64,000 nucleotides of DNA, from positions 1 to 64,000 of the forward strand of contig NZ_OU963893.1 in assembly GCF_918797525.1 (NCBI RefSeq), given 5' to 3'. This stretch comes from an unidentified bacterial endosymbiont (lineage in GTDB: Bacteria > Pseudomonadota > Gammaproteobacteria > Enterobacterales > Enterobacteriaceae). The notes under the pieces are model-generated. The model did no database searches, was not told the DNA's origin, and was given only the letters and a program-made list of their open reading frames with translations. The position numbers and the translations under genes are program-made. Numbering within the stretch: position 1 is the stretch's first letter; the number at the start of each line of letters is the position of its first letter. Shown one piece after another: positions 17,534 through 26,998 of this stretch.

Positions 17534-19657
17534 TTACACGCGTTCAACGCCAATCAGAATGGCGGTTTCCGGATCCAGAATCGGCAGCGCAACGCCCGCC
17601 TGCATCAGCCACTCACCGCTCGCGGTTTGCGGTGTCTCCATCCAGGCCGGGAGCGTGCGCATCGTGTGGCCGCCCTCCCCGGTGAGGCGAATATTCGGGT
17701 GATCGAGCAGCGAGATATGGTACTGCGCCCCCGCCTCCAGCCCCGGCATACGCAGCGGCATCATAAGAGTGTAATCCGCCATGGCGAGCTGGCTGACGAT
17801 AAACAGCCCCTGCTTTTTATCTTCACTGACCATACCCAGCACCTGGGTGCTGGCATCGGGCATCTCCACGCGCCACTGGGTTCCGTGATGGATCACCTCG
17901 CGCCACTGCTTATGCAGCGCCGTGTAACGGCGATACCCTTCGCGCTCATGCTTATCGACAGTGAGGGGATCCAGCTCCAGCCCCATATGGCCAAACAGCG
18001 CCGTCAGGCCACGAAATTCAATGCTGTGCTGGCGGAAGGTGGCGTGGCATTTATGATGACCGATATGCGCGCCCATGACTTCCGGCGGGAAGAAATAGCT
18101 CATGCCGCGCTGGATGGTGCTGCGCTCCAGCGCATCGTTGTTATCAGACGCCCAGAAGCGATGGCTGCGGGTCAGCACGTCGTAATCGATTCGTCCGCCA
18201 CCGGACGAGCAGGATTCAAACTCAATATGCGGAAAACGCTCGCCCAGCACGTCTAACAAGCGATAAAACCGATGCGTTTGTGCATCCGCCGCAGCTTTGC
18301 CACGGTGGCCGGGTTGCACCAGCTCACGGTTCATGTCCCACTTTACGTAATCGATCGCATGCTCGCCTAACAGCCAGCTCATGCGCTCGACCAGATAATT
18401 AAAAACTTGCGGAATGTTGAGATTGAGCACCAGCTGGTGACGCCCGGTAGCCTGCGTGTAGCCCGGCAGCGCCAGCACCCAGTCGGGATGGGCGCGATAC
18501 AGATCGGAATCCGGATTAATCATCTCTGGCTCTAGCCAGATACCAAACTCCATGCCGAGCTGTTTGACGTGATTGATCACCGGCGTCAGACCATGCGGGT
18601 ATTTTTCTTCATCCAGATACCAGTCGCCCAGCGCACGGCGGTCGTCGTTGCGGCCTTTGAACCAGCCATCATCGATGATAAAGCGCTCTACGCCCAGCGC
18701 CGCCGCCTCGTCGGCCATGCGCATGATGTAGTCCGGATCGTGGTTGAAGTAGATCCCTTCCCAGGTGTTGAGATGCACCGGACGCGGTTTGTTTTCCGGA
18801 AAACGGATGATGTTGTCACGCAGGTAACGATGGAACTGCTGGCTCATGCCGTTCAGCCCCTGCGCGGAATAGCTGGCATAAAGACGCGGTGTCCACAGCG
18901 TTTCACCCTCCTCCAGGGCCATTTCGCCGGGCAGATAGAGGGCCTCAGCCTGCAGGTAGCGGCGACCGTCGGTTTTAGCCTCCGCGCGCAGGCGGTGATT
19001 ACCGCTCCAGCCCAGATGCACGCCCCAGACGTCGCCGTGCATTTCGCTAAACGACGATGTACCTGCGATCAGCGCCGGGAAGTGTTCATGGGAGGTTCTG
19101 CCGCGGCGGTTTTCAATCACAAAGGCGTCATGCTCCAGCTTCACGCGATGCGGCTGGAATTCGCGGATCCAGCGTCCGTGGAAGGCCATCACCTCCCGGG
19201 CGCGCTCGGCCACCGGCAAGGTCACGGCAAAACGGTCAACCTGCCACGCCTGCGCTTTCAGGTTGGTTAGACCGTGGCGTATCACCACTACGCCGCTCGC
19301 GTCCAGCGCCAGTTCACTGGTCAGGCGCAGGCCAGCATGCGCATCTTCCGCCGTTATCGTCAGAGTGTCTTGCCGTTGCTGGACATGGGTCGTGGTGAAG
19401 ACTGGCGACCCGTCCAACCCCTGACGGTGGCCCTCAATGCCCGGCGAGCCAAACAGACCGTGACCCAACTCGGCCATCAACGTTACAGGTGAGTCTACGT
19501 CCAGCCTGCCGTTGGCGACCGGACGTGAAAGCGTATGGGCATCGTGCGGGGAAAAGTACTGAAGGTGCGGTCCCCAGTAGATAATTTCGGCGAACGGGCG
19601 GGTTTTAATCACCACGTCTACATGGCTACTTTCGAGTCGTAAAATAGGATCTTGCAT
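17534..19657 (-). CDS. rafA: GH36 alpha-galactosidase (RafA-type)
   Basis: 707 residues, as in plasmid-borne RafA (about 708). An N-terminal beta-sandwich (1-330) is followed by a TIM barrel with IDDGWFKGRNDD, the catalytic nucleophile Asp in YVKWDMNREL (about 441) and the acid/base Asp in FWASDNNDALER (about 503), then a C-terminal beta domain. No signal peptide, so it acts in the cytoplasm. It hydrolyses raffinose and melibiose, releasing galactose. Two LacI-type operators lie just upstream. No sucrose-cleaving gene (rafD) or rafY porin is seen nearby. Confidence 0.92.
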   Translation of the reverse strand: MQDPILRLESSHVDVVIKTRPFAEIIYWGPHLQYFSPHDAHTLSRPVANGRLDVDSPVTLMAELGHGLFGSPGIEGHRQGLDGSPVFTTTHVQQRQDTLTITAEDAHAGLRLTSELALDASGVVVIRHGLTNLKAQAWQVDRFAVTLPVAERAREVMAFHGRWIREFQPHRVKLEHDAFVIENRRGRTSHEHFPALIAGTSSFSEMHGDVWGVHLGWSGNHRLRAEAKTDGRRYLQAEALYLPGEMALEEGETLWTPRLYASYSAQGLNGMSQQFHRYLRDNIIRFPENKPRPVHLNTWEGIYFNHDPDYIMRMADEAAALGVERFIIDDGWFKGRNDDRRALGDWYLDEEKYPHGLTPVINHVKQLGMEFGIWLEPEMINPDSDLYRAHPDWVLALPGYTQATGRHQLVLNLNIPQVFNYLVERMSWLLGEHAIDYVKWDMNRELVQPGHRGKAAADAQTHRFYRLLDVLGERFPHIEFESCSSGGGRIDYDVLTRSHRFWASDNNDALERSTIQRGMSYFFPPEVMGAHIGHHKCHATFRQHSIEFRGLTALFGHMGLELDPLTVDKHEREGYRRYTALHKQWREVIHHGTQWRVEMPDASTQVLGMVSEDKKQGLFIVSQLAMADYTLMMPLRMPGLEAGAQYHISLLDHPNIRLTGEGGHTMRTLPAWMETPQTASGEWLMQAGVALPILDPETAILIGVERV

Positions 19658-19694
19658 CAGACATCTCCTGTCATGGGATGTACTGAGTGTTGAT

Positions 19695-19729
19695 CCGAAA
19701 CGTTTCGGGTGAAAACCAAAACGTTTCGG
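19695..19729. promoter_or_regulatory. tandem RafR operators
   Basis: CCGAAACGTTTCGG (19695-19708) is a perfect palindrome. CCAAAACGTTTCGG (19716-19729) is the same with one mismatch, 21 bp away centre to centre (two helical turns). They lie between rafR and rafA and resemble the paired operators of the raffinose operon. Confidence 0.8.
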
Positions 19730-19760
19730 ATTTGTGATCTGGCAGTAAAAATGCGTGAGT

Positions 19761-20756
19761 CTACGCTGTCTGGCCCGGGGAGAAGTGTGGTTGCCAGAGC
19801 ACCTGAAGTTGGGTTATATCGTCGCCCTTAATCAACTGACGTACCATATCCGCAATCTGTTTACCGACGCCCTGACGGGTCGACTGGATCACTGAGGCCA
19901 CCTCGATATCGACAATGCTGTCCTGAGGTAAACCGTCATACACCACCAGCGACACGGCGTTTTCGCCCGCTAAACGCCCGAGCTGAGCCAGCGCCATGGC
20001 CGCGCCGTCGCCATGAGTATTACAGTCGGTAATGATGGCGGTTGGCGGTTGTGGCAGAGAGAGTAACTCTTTTGTCGTGGCATAACCCACACGGCGCGAA
20101 GGCGGCATTGCGCGTAGCCACTCGCAGGAAAGGCCCGCTTCCCGCAACGCGTTCAGAAAGCCCTGACGGCGCTGGGTGATGAAGGCTTGATTATTACTTT
20201 CACCGAGTAAGGCGATACGCTGGTGACCTTTTTCAATGAGCCAGCGGGCGGCCTGGTAAGTACCGGCATAGTTGTCGAAATCAAACCACGCGTACGGCTG
20301 CGGGAGTTGGCTGCGCCCGAGGGCCAGGAAGGGAAACCCGGCGGCCTGAAGCTGTTCCAGACGCGGATCGTGATCCAGCGTGTGCGCCACAATCAGCGCG
20401 TCCACGCGACGGCTTTGCACCATGCGCATATAGCTGTGTTTATCGGCCAGGTCATCATCGGCTATCAGTAGCAGATCGATTTCATGTTGCGCAAGCTGGT
20501 GGCTAATTTCGCCGACCATATCCATAAAAACGCTATTATTGAGCGGAACAGGATGCACCGGGAACACCAGACCGACGGCATCGATTTTGCCCATTTTCAA
20601 ACGCCGGGCGAAGGTATTCGGCCGATAGCCACGGCGCTGGGCTTCTGCTTCCACCCGGGCGCGCGTCTCGCTTGAGACATCGTCATACCCGTTGAGGGCA
20701 CGGCTGACGGTGGTAACAGACAGCCCCAGTTCTTTAGCAATGGCTTTGAGCGACAT
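19761..20756 (-). CDS. rafR: LacI-family repressor, probably RafR
   Basis: 331 residues: N-terminal HTH with hinge (LKAIAKELGLSVTTVSRALN and RPNTFARRLKMG) and a periplasmic-binding-protein-like effector domain (about 60-325, with LIVAHTLDHDP, FDNYAGTYQAARWL and TAIITDCNTHGDGAA). It should repress rafAB by binding the two palindromes downstream of it and be released by an alpha-galactoside or galactose. It is transcribed in the same direction as rafAB. Confidence 0.87.
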   Translation of the reverse strand: MSLKAIAKELGLSVTTVSRALNGYDDVSSETRARVEAEAQRRGYRPNTFARRLKMGKIDAVGLVFPVHPVPLNNSVFMDMVGEISHQLAQHEIDLLLIADDDLADKHSYMRMVQSRRVDALIVAHTLDHDPRLEQLQAAGFPFLALGRSQLPQPYAWFDFDNYAGTYQAARWLIEKGHQRIALLGESNNQAFITQRRQGFLNALREAGLSCEWLRAMPPSRRVGYATTKELLSLPQPPTAIITDCNTHGDGAAMALAQLGRLAGENAVSLVVYDGLPQDSIVDIEVASVIQSTRQGVGKQIADMVRQLIKGDDITQLQVLWQPHFSPGQTA

Positions 20757-20773
20757 GATTTTCCGTATCCTGG

Positions 20774-21322
20774 TTAATTTTGTTCTGCCACCAGCAGCGC
20801 ATGCGTATCAGGTTCCAGCGCCTTAAAGATATGCGGCAGATCGGCGGGATAACAAATGTAATCCCCTGCCCCCAGCTCTTCTGCGGCATCCAGCAGGCCG
20901 ACCAGCGCCCGTCCTTGCGTCACGATAATATGCTCAACCGACCCGGGCGGGTGCGGCTGGGAAAGCCGGTCTGCGCCCGGTTGGGTCAACAGCAGGTAGA
21001 TATCGCGTCGCGCGCCCGGCGGGCAGGCAGCCAGCAAAATCGCCTCATAGTTGGCCTGACCGGCAACCACTTTTGTCCCTTCGCCGCGGCGGATCACCTG
21101 GGTGATGGGGTGCTGAGGCTCAAGCAGCCGGGCGAAGGGGATATCCAGCGCCACACACAGCGACCACAGCGTCTCCAGACTGGGATTACCATTGCCGGAT
21201 TCCAGCAGGGAAAGCGTGGATTTAGCGATCCCGGCCCGGCGGGCAATTTCCGCCAGTGAAAGCCCTGTTCGCAGACGTTCTCGCACCAGACTTTTGGCGA
21301 TTACGCTAATGGGCTGCGTCAT
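20774..21322 (-). CDS. XRE-cupin regulator, probably of the divergent azlCD
   Basis: 182 residues from MTQPISVIAKSLVRERLRTG at 21322; the extra upstream codons to 21388 lie in the promoter region. N-terminal XRE HTH (LSLAEIARRAGIAKSTLSLL) and a C-terminal cupin (about 100-180, PHPPGSVEHIIVTQGRALVG). Regulators of this build commonly control adjacent amino-acid exporters. It is divergent from the AzlC/AzlD-type genes, so it is probably their repressor. Effector unknown. Confidence 0.85.
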   Translation of the reverse strand: MTQPISVIAKSLVRERLRTGLSLAEIARRAGIAKSTLSLLESGNGNPSLETLWSLCVALDIPFARLLEPQHPITQVIRRGEGTKVVAGQANYEAILLAACPPGARRDIYLLLTQPGADRLSQPHPPGSVEHIIVTQGRALVGLLDAAEELGAGDYICYPADLPHIFKALEPDTHALLVAEQN

Positions 21323-21423
21323 AAAAGGCCTCTTGTTCTTTTTGTCGAACTTATCGTTCGTCTTGTAAAACGATTTTGATCCGTTCATTATAATGGAAAT
21401 ACGTTCGATATGGCTAAAATTGT
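21323..21423. promoter_or_regulatory. divergent regulator/azlC promoter with CGTTCG motifs
   Basis: CGTTCG occurs at 21354-21359 and again at about 21402-21407, and CGAAC precedes the first one to give CGAAC-TTATC-GTTCG. Repeats of this kind between a divergent HTH regulator and its target are good operator candidates. Confidence 0.45.
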
Positions 21424-22083
21424 ATGAAGCAGCACCTCTCCTGCCTGCAAGGCGACACTATCAAAGCAATCATCCTGGTCTGCCTGGCGGTTGGCGTCGT
21501 TGGCATGTCCTACGGCTCGCTGGCCATGGCTTACGGCTTCCCGGTTTGGGTGCCGTTTGTGCTCTCTATTACCGTGCTGGCTGGTGCGTCGGAATTTATG
21601 TTCATCGGCATCGTGGCAAGCGGTGGAAATCCGCTGGCTGCGGCTGCGGCGGGGTTACTGGTGAATGCCCGCCATGTGCCGTTTGGGGTAACGGTGCGTG
21701 AACTGGTGGGCAAGCGCGGTCTGAGCTTTTTGGGCTGCCACATTATGAACGACGAGAGCGTGGTGTTTGGCCTGTCGCAAAAAACGCCCGAGCAGCGTAA
21801 AGCGGCCTATTGGCTGTGCGGTTTGGGCGTAGCCATCATCTGGCCGCTGGGCGCGCTATTGGGTGCGATGGTCGGAAAGCTGCTGCCGGATCCGGAAACC
21901 ATCGGCCTGGATGCGGTATTCCCGGCCATTCTGCTGGCGCTGGTGGTTCCTGCCTTTAAAAACCGCACCACGCTGATTCGCGCCTGTAGCGGCGCCGCCC
22001 TGTCGCTGGCAGCCGTCCCCCTTGCGCCGGTAGGGCTGCCGGTACTGCTCTCTTTGCTGGGCCTGGTCGCGAGGAAAAAATAA
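21424..22083 (+). CDS. AzlC-family branched-chain amino-acid exporter, large subunit
   Basis: 219 residues with at least five hydrophobic segments. Family landmarks are GVVGMSYGSLAMAYGF, VLAGASEFMFIGIVASGG and LLVNARHVPFGVTV, with HIMNDESVVFG in the middle. It resembles YgaZ/AzlC proteins, which with a small AzlD/YgaH partner export branched-chain amino acids across the inner membrane. The stop overlaps the start of the small subunit (TAATG). Substrate is inferred from the family. Confidence 0.85.
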   Translation: MKQHLSCLQGDTIKAIILVCLAVGVVGMSYGSLAMAYGFPVWVPFVLSITVLAGASEFMFIGIVASGGNPLAAAAAGLLVNARHVPFGVTVRELVGKRGLSFLGCHIMNDESVVFGLSQKTPEQRKAAYWLCGLGVAIIWPLGALLGAMVGKLLPDPETIGLDAVFPAILLALVVPAFKNRTTLIRACSGAALSLAAVPLAPVGLPVLLSLLGLVARKK

Positions 22084-22406
22084 TGGAAAACATGACCGTC
22101 TTTATTTCTGGTATTGCCCTTCTTTCTGCAGGGACGTATCTGATGCGTCTTGGCGGAGCAAAACTCGGTAACCGGCTGGCCTTATCGGAACGCGCTCAGG
22201 CAATGCTGTCGGATGCGGCAACGGTATTGCTGTTTTCCGTGGCGCTGGCGACCACCTTTTATGAAGGGGAACATTTCGCGGGTATGGCGCGGGTGCTTGG
22301 CGTGGGGTTTGCCGTGTTCCTCGCCTGGCGAAAGGTGCCGTTGATTGCGGTGATTGTGGCGGCAGCGGTGGTCACGGCGCTGCTGCGGCTGGCGGGCATA
22401 CGCTAA
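22083..22406 (+). CDS. AzlD-family exporter, small subunit
   Basis: 107 residues with three or four hydrophobic segments (VFISGIALLSAGTYLMRLGG, LLFSVALATTFYEG, LAWRKVPLIAVIVAAAVVTA), typical of AzlD/YgaH. The start codon overlaps the stop of the AzlC-like gene by one base, so the two are translationally coupled and should form one exporter. Confidence 0.83.
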   Translation: MENMTVFISGIALLSAGTYLMRLGGAKLGNRLALSERAQAMLSDAATVLLFSVALATTFYEGEHFAGMARVLGVGFAVFLAWRKVPLIAVIVAAAVVTALLRLAGIR

Positions 22407-22557
22407 AAAGCGCCCCGATCGCGATCACATTCTAATTAAAACAGAGTTTCACTTTAATTCATAAACGAGGAAAGTGTTAAGTGTCTAATAACAATATTAG
22501 TGTCTAGCGTCTAAATAATATCGACGCTATTTTCAACTCTATGCAGGACCTTGAGAA
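22407..22557 (+). promoter_or_regulatory. promoter region of the sigma-54 activator gene with AGTGT repeats
   Basis: AGTGT occurs at 22473, 22480 and 22499; the longer word AGTGTCTA is at 22480-22487 and 22499-22506. CTAATA-ACA-A-TATTAG and AGCGTC(22506)...GACGCT(22523-22528) form inverted repeats. Related ACACT/AGTGT words occur upstream of both sigma-54 promoters of the locus, so this may be autoregulation by the encoded activator. No T-run terminator for azlD is seen. Confidence 0.45.
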
Positions 22558-25158
22558 ATGGCGTTGTCAGCGAAAGAAAAACTCTTCCACAAAATCCTCA
22601 CACACTATGCACAGAGCCTCACGGGATTCACGGCACAGGACTGTTCTGGCTTTATACAGGTTAACCGCAGCGTCATCAGCCATTACCTGAACAGACTGTG
22701 TGAAGATGGCCATCTGCGTAAGGAAAATACCCGCCCGGTGCGCTTCTTCGTGCAACGCACCGGTAAACAAACGTTGTCCCCATCCACTTTAGTGTCGAAA
22801 AAGACAGACGCGTTTATAGAACTGATTGGCGCACAGGGTAGCCTTGCCGAAGCGGTGGCGCTGTGCCGCTCTGCGGTTGACTATCCCGGTGAGGGGTTGC
22901 CCATCCTGCTCTCGGGTGAAAGCGGGGTAGGCAAAAGCCATCTCGCATCGCTCATCTACGCGTACGCATTAGACCAGGGCATCATCCCCGGCAATAAACC
23001 CTTTGTTGAACTTAACTGCGCCGATTACGCCAACAATCCCGAGCTACTTTCCGCAACGCTGTTTGGCTATACCCGTGGGGCATTTACCGGTGCCGATCGT
23101 GATAAACAGGGTGCGTTTGATGAAGCGAACGGCGGTTTTTTATTCCTGGATGAAGTGCATCGCCTGTCGGCAGAGAATCAGGAAAAACTGTTCCTGTTTA
23201 TGGATAAAGGCTACTTCTACCGTCTGGGAGACAACCTTACTCGTCATCCGGCGTCATTACGTTTTATCTTTGCCACCACGGAAAATATCGACACGGTACT
23301 GCTCAACACCTTCCGTCGCCGCATTCCGGTACGGGTTACGCTGCCTAATTTTATCTCCCGTCCGCTCACGGAACGCATAGCCCAGGTGAATTATTTTCTG
23401 CATCAGGAAGCCGTTGGTCTGCAGCGAGATATTCATCTGAATAATCAGTTGATGCATCAGTTGGCGACCTCACCCGTGCGAGGCAATATTGGCGAACTGA
23501 AAAACCAAATCAAGGTTATGTGCGCCAGTGCCTGGAGTGATAATCGTGAGGCTCAGACCATAACGCTACAGGGAACTTACCCGGGTGGCGAAACGCTGGT
23601 TATCTCCGCTCATCAACGCTCCACGCCCGATACCAGCGCTTTGCTACCCAAGGCGATGCGTGATGAGGTGATATTTCGCGACTTCTGCCACAGCGGAAAC
23701 GTGTTACTGCTTAACCGTAAAATAGAACAGCTCCTGACGACGATTCACGGCGTTATGGCTGCTGATGCGTTGTATAGCGGCTATATCTGGCAGAATGCCA
23801 TGCACGCAATAAATGAGCTGGAAAACCAGGTCGGTATTGCCTGCGGACAAGAGATCCGCAAAGCCGTGTGGCTGTGCCTCATCTACGCCCTGCATACCGA
23901 AGCGCAGGAAGACAGGGTGGAAGAGTTGCAGACCATCGCTGACTATGTGTCGGTCAAAGGCCGCCTGCTGGCAGAAGAGTGTCTCACGCTGCTGGCGAAG
24001 CATGTTGAGGATCGCCCCTTACCGCTTCTGACGCCGCTGCTGAGCTGCATTTTTTATACCCTGGCGGGTGACGATTCGCCTGTCCAGGGCATTATCGTTT
24101 CGCATGGGCGTTCCACGGCATCAAGTATTGCGGGTATCGCCAATGAGCTTACCGGAGGCTATTACTTTAAAGCGTTCGATATGCCAGGCGCCACCTCCAC
24201 CCGCGAGATCATCGACCTGCTGATTGCTCATCTGTCACGCCTTAAACAGGGCGCAGGTCTGATCATTCTGGTGGATATGGGCTCATTAAAAGAGATTTAT
24301 GAAGAGATAAAACTGCACCTCCACGGCGAACTACTGGTTATCAACAACGTCAGTACCGCCATGGCGCTGGATATCGCCGCAAAAATTCAGGACAAGCAGC
24401 CCATGGATGCCATTATCGACGGCACGAAGGGTGCATACGAGGTAGAGACGCGTTATTACGCAGGGATGCTGCCGGGCAATAAAATCATTATCTCCTGTAT
24501 CTCTGGAGAAGGCATTTCACGCAAGCTCAAAGATATCGTCCAGCGTTATCTGGCTCAGGAGGAGATCGATATTCTCACCATGGAATATGATGATTTGAAA
24601 TGGAAAATCTCCCGTGCCGACCCGGCGTTAAACGGGACGCGGCTTATCATTACGACGACTGACCTGGAAGCCGGTTACATCCCTCTGTTAAGCGTCGAAC
24701 AGCTGATTAAAGAAAAGACACTGATACTCAAAAGAGACTATTTTAGCGGCCTGCTGCAGGAGGGTGGACTTGAGCCGATGATTGAAGAGGTGGTGAAACT
24801 TTTCACCGTCGAGGGGGTTGCCAGCCGCCTGAATTTCCTTAATCCGGTGGTGATCATTGACGAAGTCGAGGCGGTAATTAAGCAGTACGAGGCATTCTAC
24901 AAAATTCACTTCGAAAGCTACCTGCGCATTAATCTGTTTATGCACATTGCGCTGATGATTGAACGCGTGATGGTGAATAACGGCGTTCGCCACCGTGAGG
25001 AGACGCCATTAACCCTTGAACAACAGGCGTTTGTTGCTGTTCACGACACTTTTTTCCAGGCCCTTAACCGCAAATACAACCTCACCCTGCCGCTCACCGA
25101 AGTGCTGATGATTTATGAAATCATGGAGCCATGGATAGCAAGCGATACGCTCCAGTGA
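22558..25158 (+). CDS. LevR-like sigma-54-dependent, PTS-controlled activator
   Basis: 866 residues. Order: N-terminal winged helix (about 5-60); AAA+ domain (about 85-340) with Walker A GESGVGKS (120-127), the sigma-54 contact loop GAFTGA (174-179) and Walker B FLFLDE (194-199); a PRD-like region (about 385-480); an EIIA-Man-like domain with a candidate phospho-His in IIVSHGRSTASS (about 516); an EIIB-like segment; and a C-terminal PRD (about 760-866, FMHIALMIERV). LevR-type proteins activate -24/-12 promoters of mannose-family PTS operons and are tuned by PTS phosphorylation. Such promoters precede the PTS operon at 25329 and the lyase gene at 29471. The inducing sugar is unknown. Confidence 0.9.
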   Translation: MALSAKEKLFHKILTHYAQSLTGFTAQDCSGFIQVNRSVISHYLNRLCEDGHLRKENTRPVRFFVQRTGKQTLSPSTLVSKKTDAFIELIGAQGSLAEAVALCRSAVDYPGEGLPILLSGESGVGKSHLASLIYAYALDQGIIPGNKPFVELNCADYANNPELLSATLFGYTRGAFTGADRDKQGAFDEANGGFLFLDEVHRLSAENQEKLFLFMDKGYFYRLGDNLTRHPASLRFIFATTENIDTVLLNTFRRRIPVRVTLPNFISRPLTERIAQVNYFLHQEAVGLQRDIHLNNQLMHQLATSPVRGNIGELKNQIKVMCASAWSDNREAQTITLQGTYPGGETLVISAHQRSTPDTSALLPKAMRDEVIFRDFCHSGNVLLLNRKIEQLLTTIHGVMAADALYSGYIWQNAMHAINELENQVGIACGQEIRKAVWLCLIYALHTEAQEDRVEELQTIADYVSVKGRLLAEECLTLLAKHVEDRPLPLLTPLLSCIFYTLAGDDSPVQGIIVSHGRSTASSIAGIANELTGGYYFKAFDMPGATSTREIIDLLIAHLSRLKQGAGLIILVDMGSLKEIYEEIKLHLHGELLVINNVSTAMALDIAAKIQDKQPMDAIIDGTKGAYEVETRYYAGMLPGNKIIISCISGEGISRKLKDIVQRYLAQEEIDILTMEYDDLKWKISRADPALNGTRLIITTTDLEAGYIPLLSVEQLIKEKTLILKRDYFSGLLQEGGLEPMIEEVVKLFTVEGVASRLNFLNPVVIIDEVEAVIKQYEAFYKIHFESYLRINLFMHIALMIERVMVNNGVRHREETPLTLEQQAFVAVHDTFFQALNRKYNLTLPLTEVLMIYEIMEPWIASDTLQ

Positions 25159-25163
25159 TCGTC

Positions 25164-25183
25164 CTGCCAGCTCAGGCTGGCAG
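25164..25183 (+). terminator. hairpin after the activator gene
   Basis: CTGCCAGC-TCAG-GCTGGCAG is a perfect 8-bp stem five bases past the activator stop. No T-run follows, so termination is probably weak or factor-dependent. Confidence 0.4.
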
Positions 25184-25275
25184 ACGCTTCGACACTTTGG
25201 TCCCTGCCTGATTCAACACTGAAACCAGCGTCGAAAACAAATTATTTACCTAATTAAATCATATATATACGCATT

Positions 25276-25291
25276 TGGCATAGTGATTGCA
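25276..25291 (+). promoter_or_regulatory. sigma-54 promoter of the PTS operon
   Basis: TGGCAT-AGTGA-TTGCA carries the invariant GG (-24) and GC (-12) with canonical spacing, 38 bases upstream of the EIIA start. The same AGTGA spacer occurs in the promoter at 29417. ACACT words at 25192 and 25216 lie where an enhancer-binding protein could bind. Confidence 0.87.
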
Positions 25292-25328
25292 CTGTCTCCA
25301 ACAGAAACCTAAATTTAAGGAAAATGTA

Positions 25329-25811
25329 ATGCGAGAGTTGTATATCGCAACCCATGGTCGCTATGCCGAAGGTGTGATTTCTGCGCTAAATTTGCTGGTT
25401 GGTGACGATCACGGGGTGACGCCTATTTGCGCTTACTGCGGCGAAATAGGTTCAACAGCGGACCTTGCCGTGCGCTTTGAAACCATCGCCAGACATGCCG
25501 CCAGTAAAGATAAGGAGCTGGTGCTTTTTACCGATATGCCCGGCGGCAGCGTTAATAACACCGCCGTACAAATGTTAGTGAAGCATTCGCATGTCCACGT
25601 GGTAAGCGGCGCTAACTTAATCATGCTGATGGAATTTTGTCTCTCCGGGCAGACGCAAACCGCCTCGCGCATCCAGGAGGCTATCGCTGCCGCCAGTAGC
25701 GCGATGCAATACATGAATACCGACCCGGAAATTATCGCCACGCGTCAGACGGCCAGCCCCACGGCGGCGGATGATGCCGACGATTTTTTTTCTGAAGAGG
25801 CCACGTCATGA
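25329..25811 (+). CDS. mannose-family PTS EIIA component
   Basis: 160 residues from MRELYIATHGRYAEGVISAL at 25329, which has AAGGA upstream. It is the EIIA-Man fold with phospho-His8 in IATHGRYAEG and the conserved VLFTDMPGGSVNNTAV. The C-terminal tail is acidic and low in complexity. It takes phosphate from HPr and passes it to the EIIB at 26999. First gene of the operon, just after the sigma-54 promoter; its 3' end overlaps the GH88 gene by four bases. Confidence 0.92.
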   Translation: MRELYIATHGRYAEGVISALNLLVGDDHGVTPICAYCGEIGSTADLAVRFETIARHAASKDKELVLFTDMPGGSVNNTAVQMLVKHSHVHVVSGANLIMLMEFCLSGQTQTASRIQEAIAAASSAMQYMNTDPEIIATRQTASPTAADDADDFFSEEATS

Positions 25812-26986
25812 CCGTGGTGCTGGAAACACTCGATCGCCGCTATTTTGCCCCTCAACCGGGACTGGATGAGCCATGGCTGCAAAGCGCCCTGGCAGAGGTT
25901 ATCGCGCAAATTGACGCCATGCTGCCGCGCTTCTCCACGACCTTTCCGGCAGCAAGCGCGATGGACGGCCGCTATCCCGACGTGAAGAAAGTCGACTGGA
26001 CGGAAGGATTCTGGACGGGGATGCTGTGGCTGGCCTGGGAAGTAACTGGCGATGATAAATACCGCGTGGTTGCCGAACGCCTGCTCGATAGCTTTGAAGA
26101 GCGCCTGGATAAAAACATTAAGGTTGATACCCACGATCTCGGTTTTCTTTATTCGCTCTCCTGCGTAAACGCCTGGAGACTGACCGGTAACCCCCGCGCG
26201 CGCGGCCTGGCGCTGCGGGCTGCAGAACGGCTTTATCGCCGCTTCAATGCCAGCGCTGGCGTTATTCAGGCGTGGGGCGATCTCAATGATCCTGCGCGTC
26301 AGGGACGGATGATTATTGACTGTAATCTCAATGTACCGCTGCTGTTTTGGGCGGCCAACGAAACAGGCGAGCGAGCCTGGCGTGAGGCGGCAACGCGTCA
26401 TCTGACACAGGCCGCACGCTATCTGGTGCGTGATGATGCGTCTTCTTTCCACACGTTCTATATGGATGTCCATAACGGCCAGCCGCTTCGTGGCGATACC
26501 CATCAGGGATACAGCGACAACTCATGCTGGGCACGCGGACAAGCGTGGGGGATTTACGGTTTTGCGCTGGGCTTTCGCCATACGGGCGACACCAGCCAGC
26601 CGGAACTGGCGCGTAAACTCGCTCACTATTTTCTTAACCGGCTGCCGGAAGATTACATCTGTTATTGGGATCTTATTTTCTTGCCGGAGGATAACGCCTT
26701 ACGCGATACCTCTGCCGCCGCGATTGCCGCCTGTGGCCTGACCGAGCTGCTAAGTTCGCTGCCATTAACCGATCCATTGCGTCCTGCCTACAGTAATGCG
26801 ATCGAGCTAATGATGCGTAACTTACGCGAACATTATTTTGTCCACGCGCAGGACGGCCTTCTGCGTGAGGGCGTGTATAACTTTGGCCGCAAGATAGGCA
26901 TTAACGAACCTAACCTCTGGGGCGATTATTTTTATTTCGAAGCCCTGGTGCGCCTTTCCCGCGTATGGACCCTCTACTTTTGCTAA
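25808..26986 (+). CDS. GH88 unsaturated glucuronyl hydrolase
   Basis: 392 residues without a signal peptide, so cytoplasmic. An alpha/alpha-barrel of the UGL type; probable catalytic Asp residues lie in DTHDLGFLYSLS and in IDCNLNVPLLFWAAN, with TEGFWTGMLWLAWE and CWARGQAWGIYGF as other family segments. GH88 enzymes hydrate and remove the 4,5-unsaturated uronic acid that lyases leave at the non-reducing end of chondroitin, hyaluronan or heparin oligosaccharides. Its place between EIIA and EIIB means the imported, phosphorylated sugar is probably its substrate. Confidence 0.9.
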   Translation: MTVVLETLDRRYFAPQPGLDEPWLQSALAEVIAQIDAMLPRFSTTFPAASAMDGRYPDVKKVDWTEGFWTGMLWLAWEVTGDDKYRVVAERLLDSFEERLDKNIKVDTHDLGFLYSLSCVNAWRLTGNPRARGLALRAAERLYRRFNASAGVIQAWGDLNDPARQGRMIIDCNLNVPLLFWAANETGERAWREAATRHLTQAARYLVRDDASSFHTFYMDVHNGQPLRGDTHQGYSDNSCWARGQAWGIYGFALGFRHTGDTSQPELARKLAHYFLNRLPEDYICYWDLIFLPEDNALRDTSAAAIAACGLTELLSSLPLTDPLRPAYSNAIELMMRNLREHYFVHAQDGLLREGVYNFGRKIGINEPNLWGDYFYFEALVRLSRVWTLYFC

Positions 26987-26998
26987 CTGGAGCTACAC

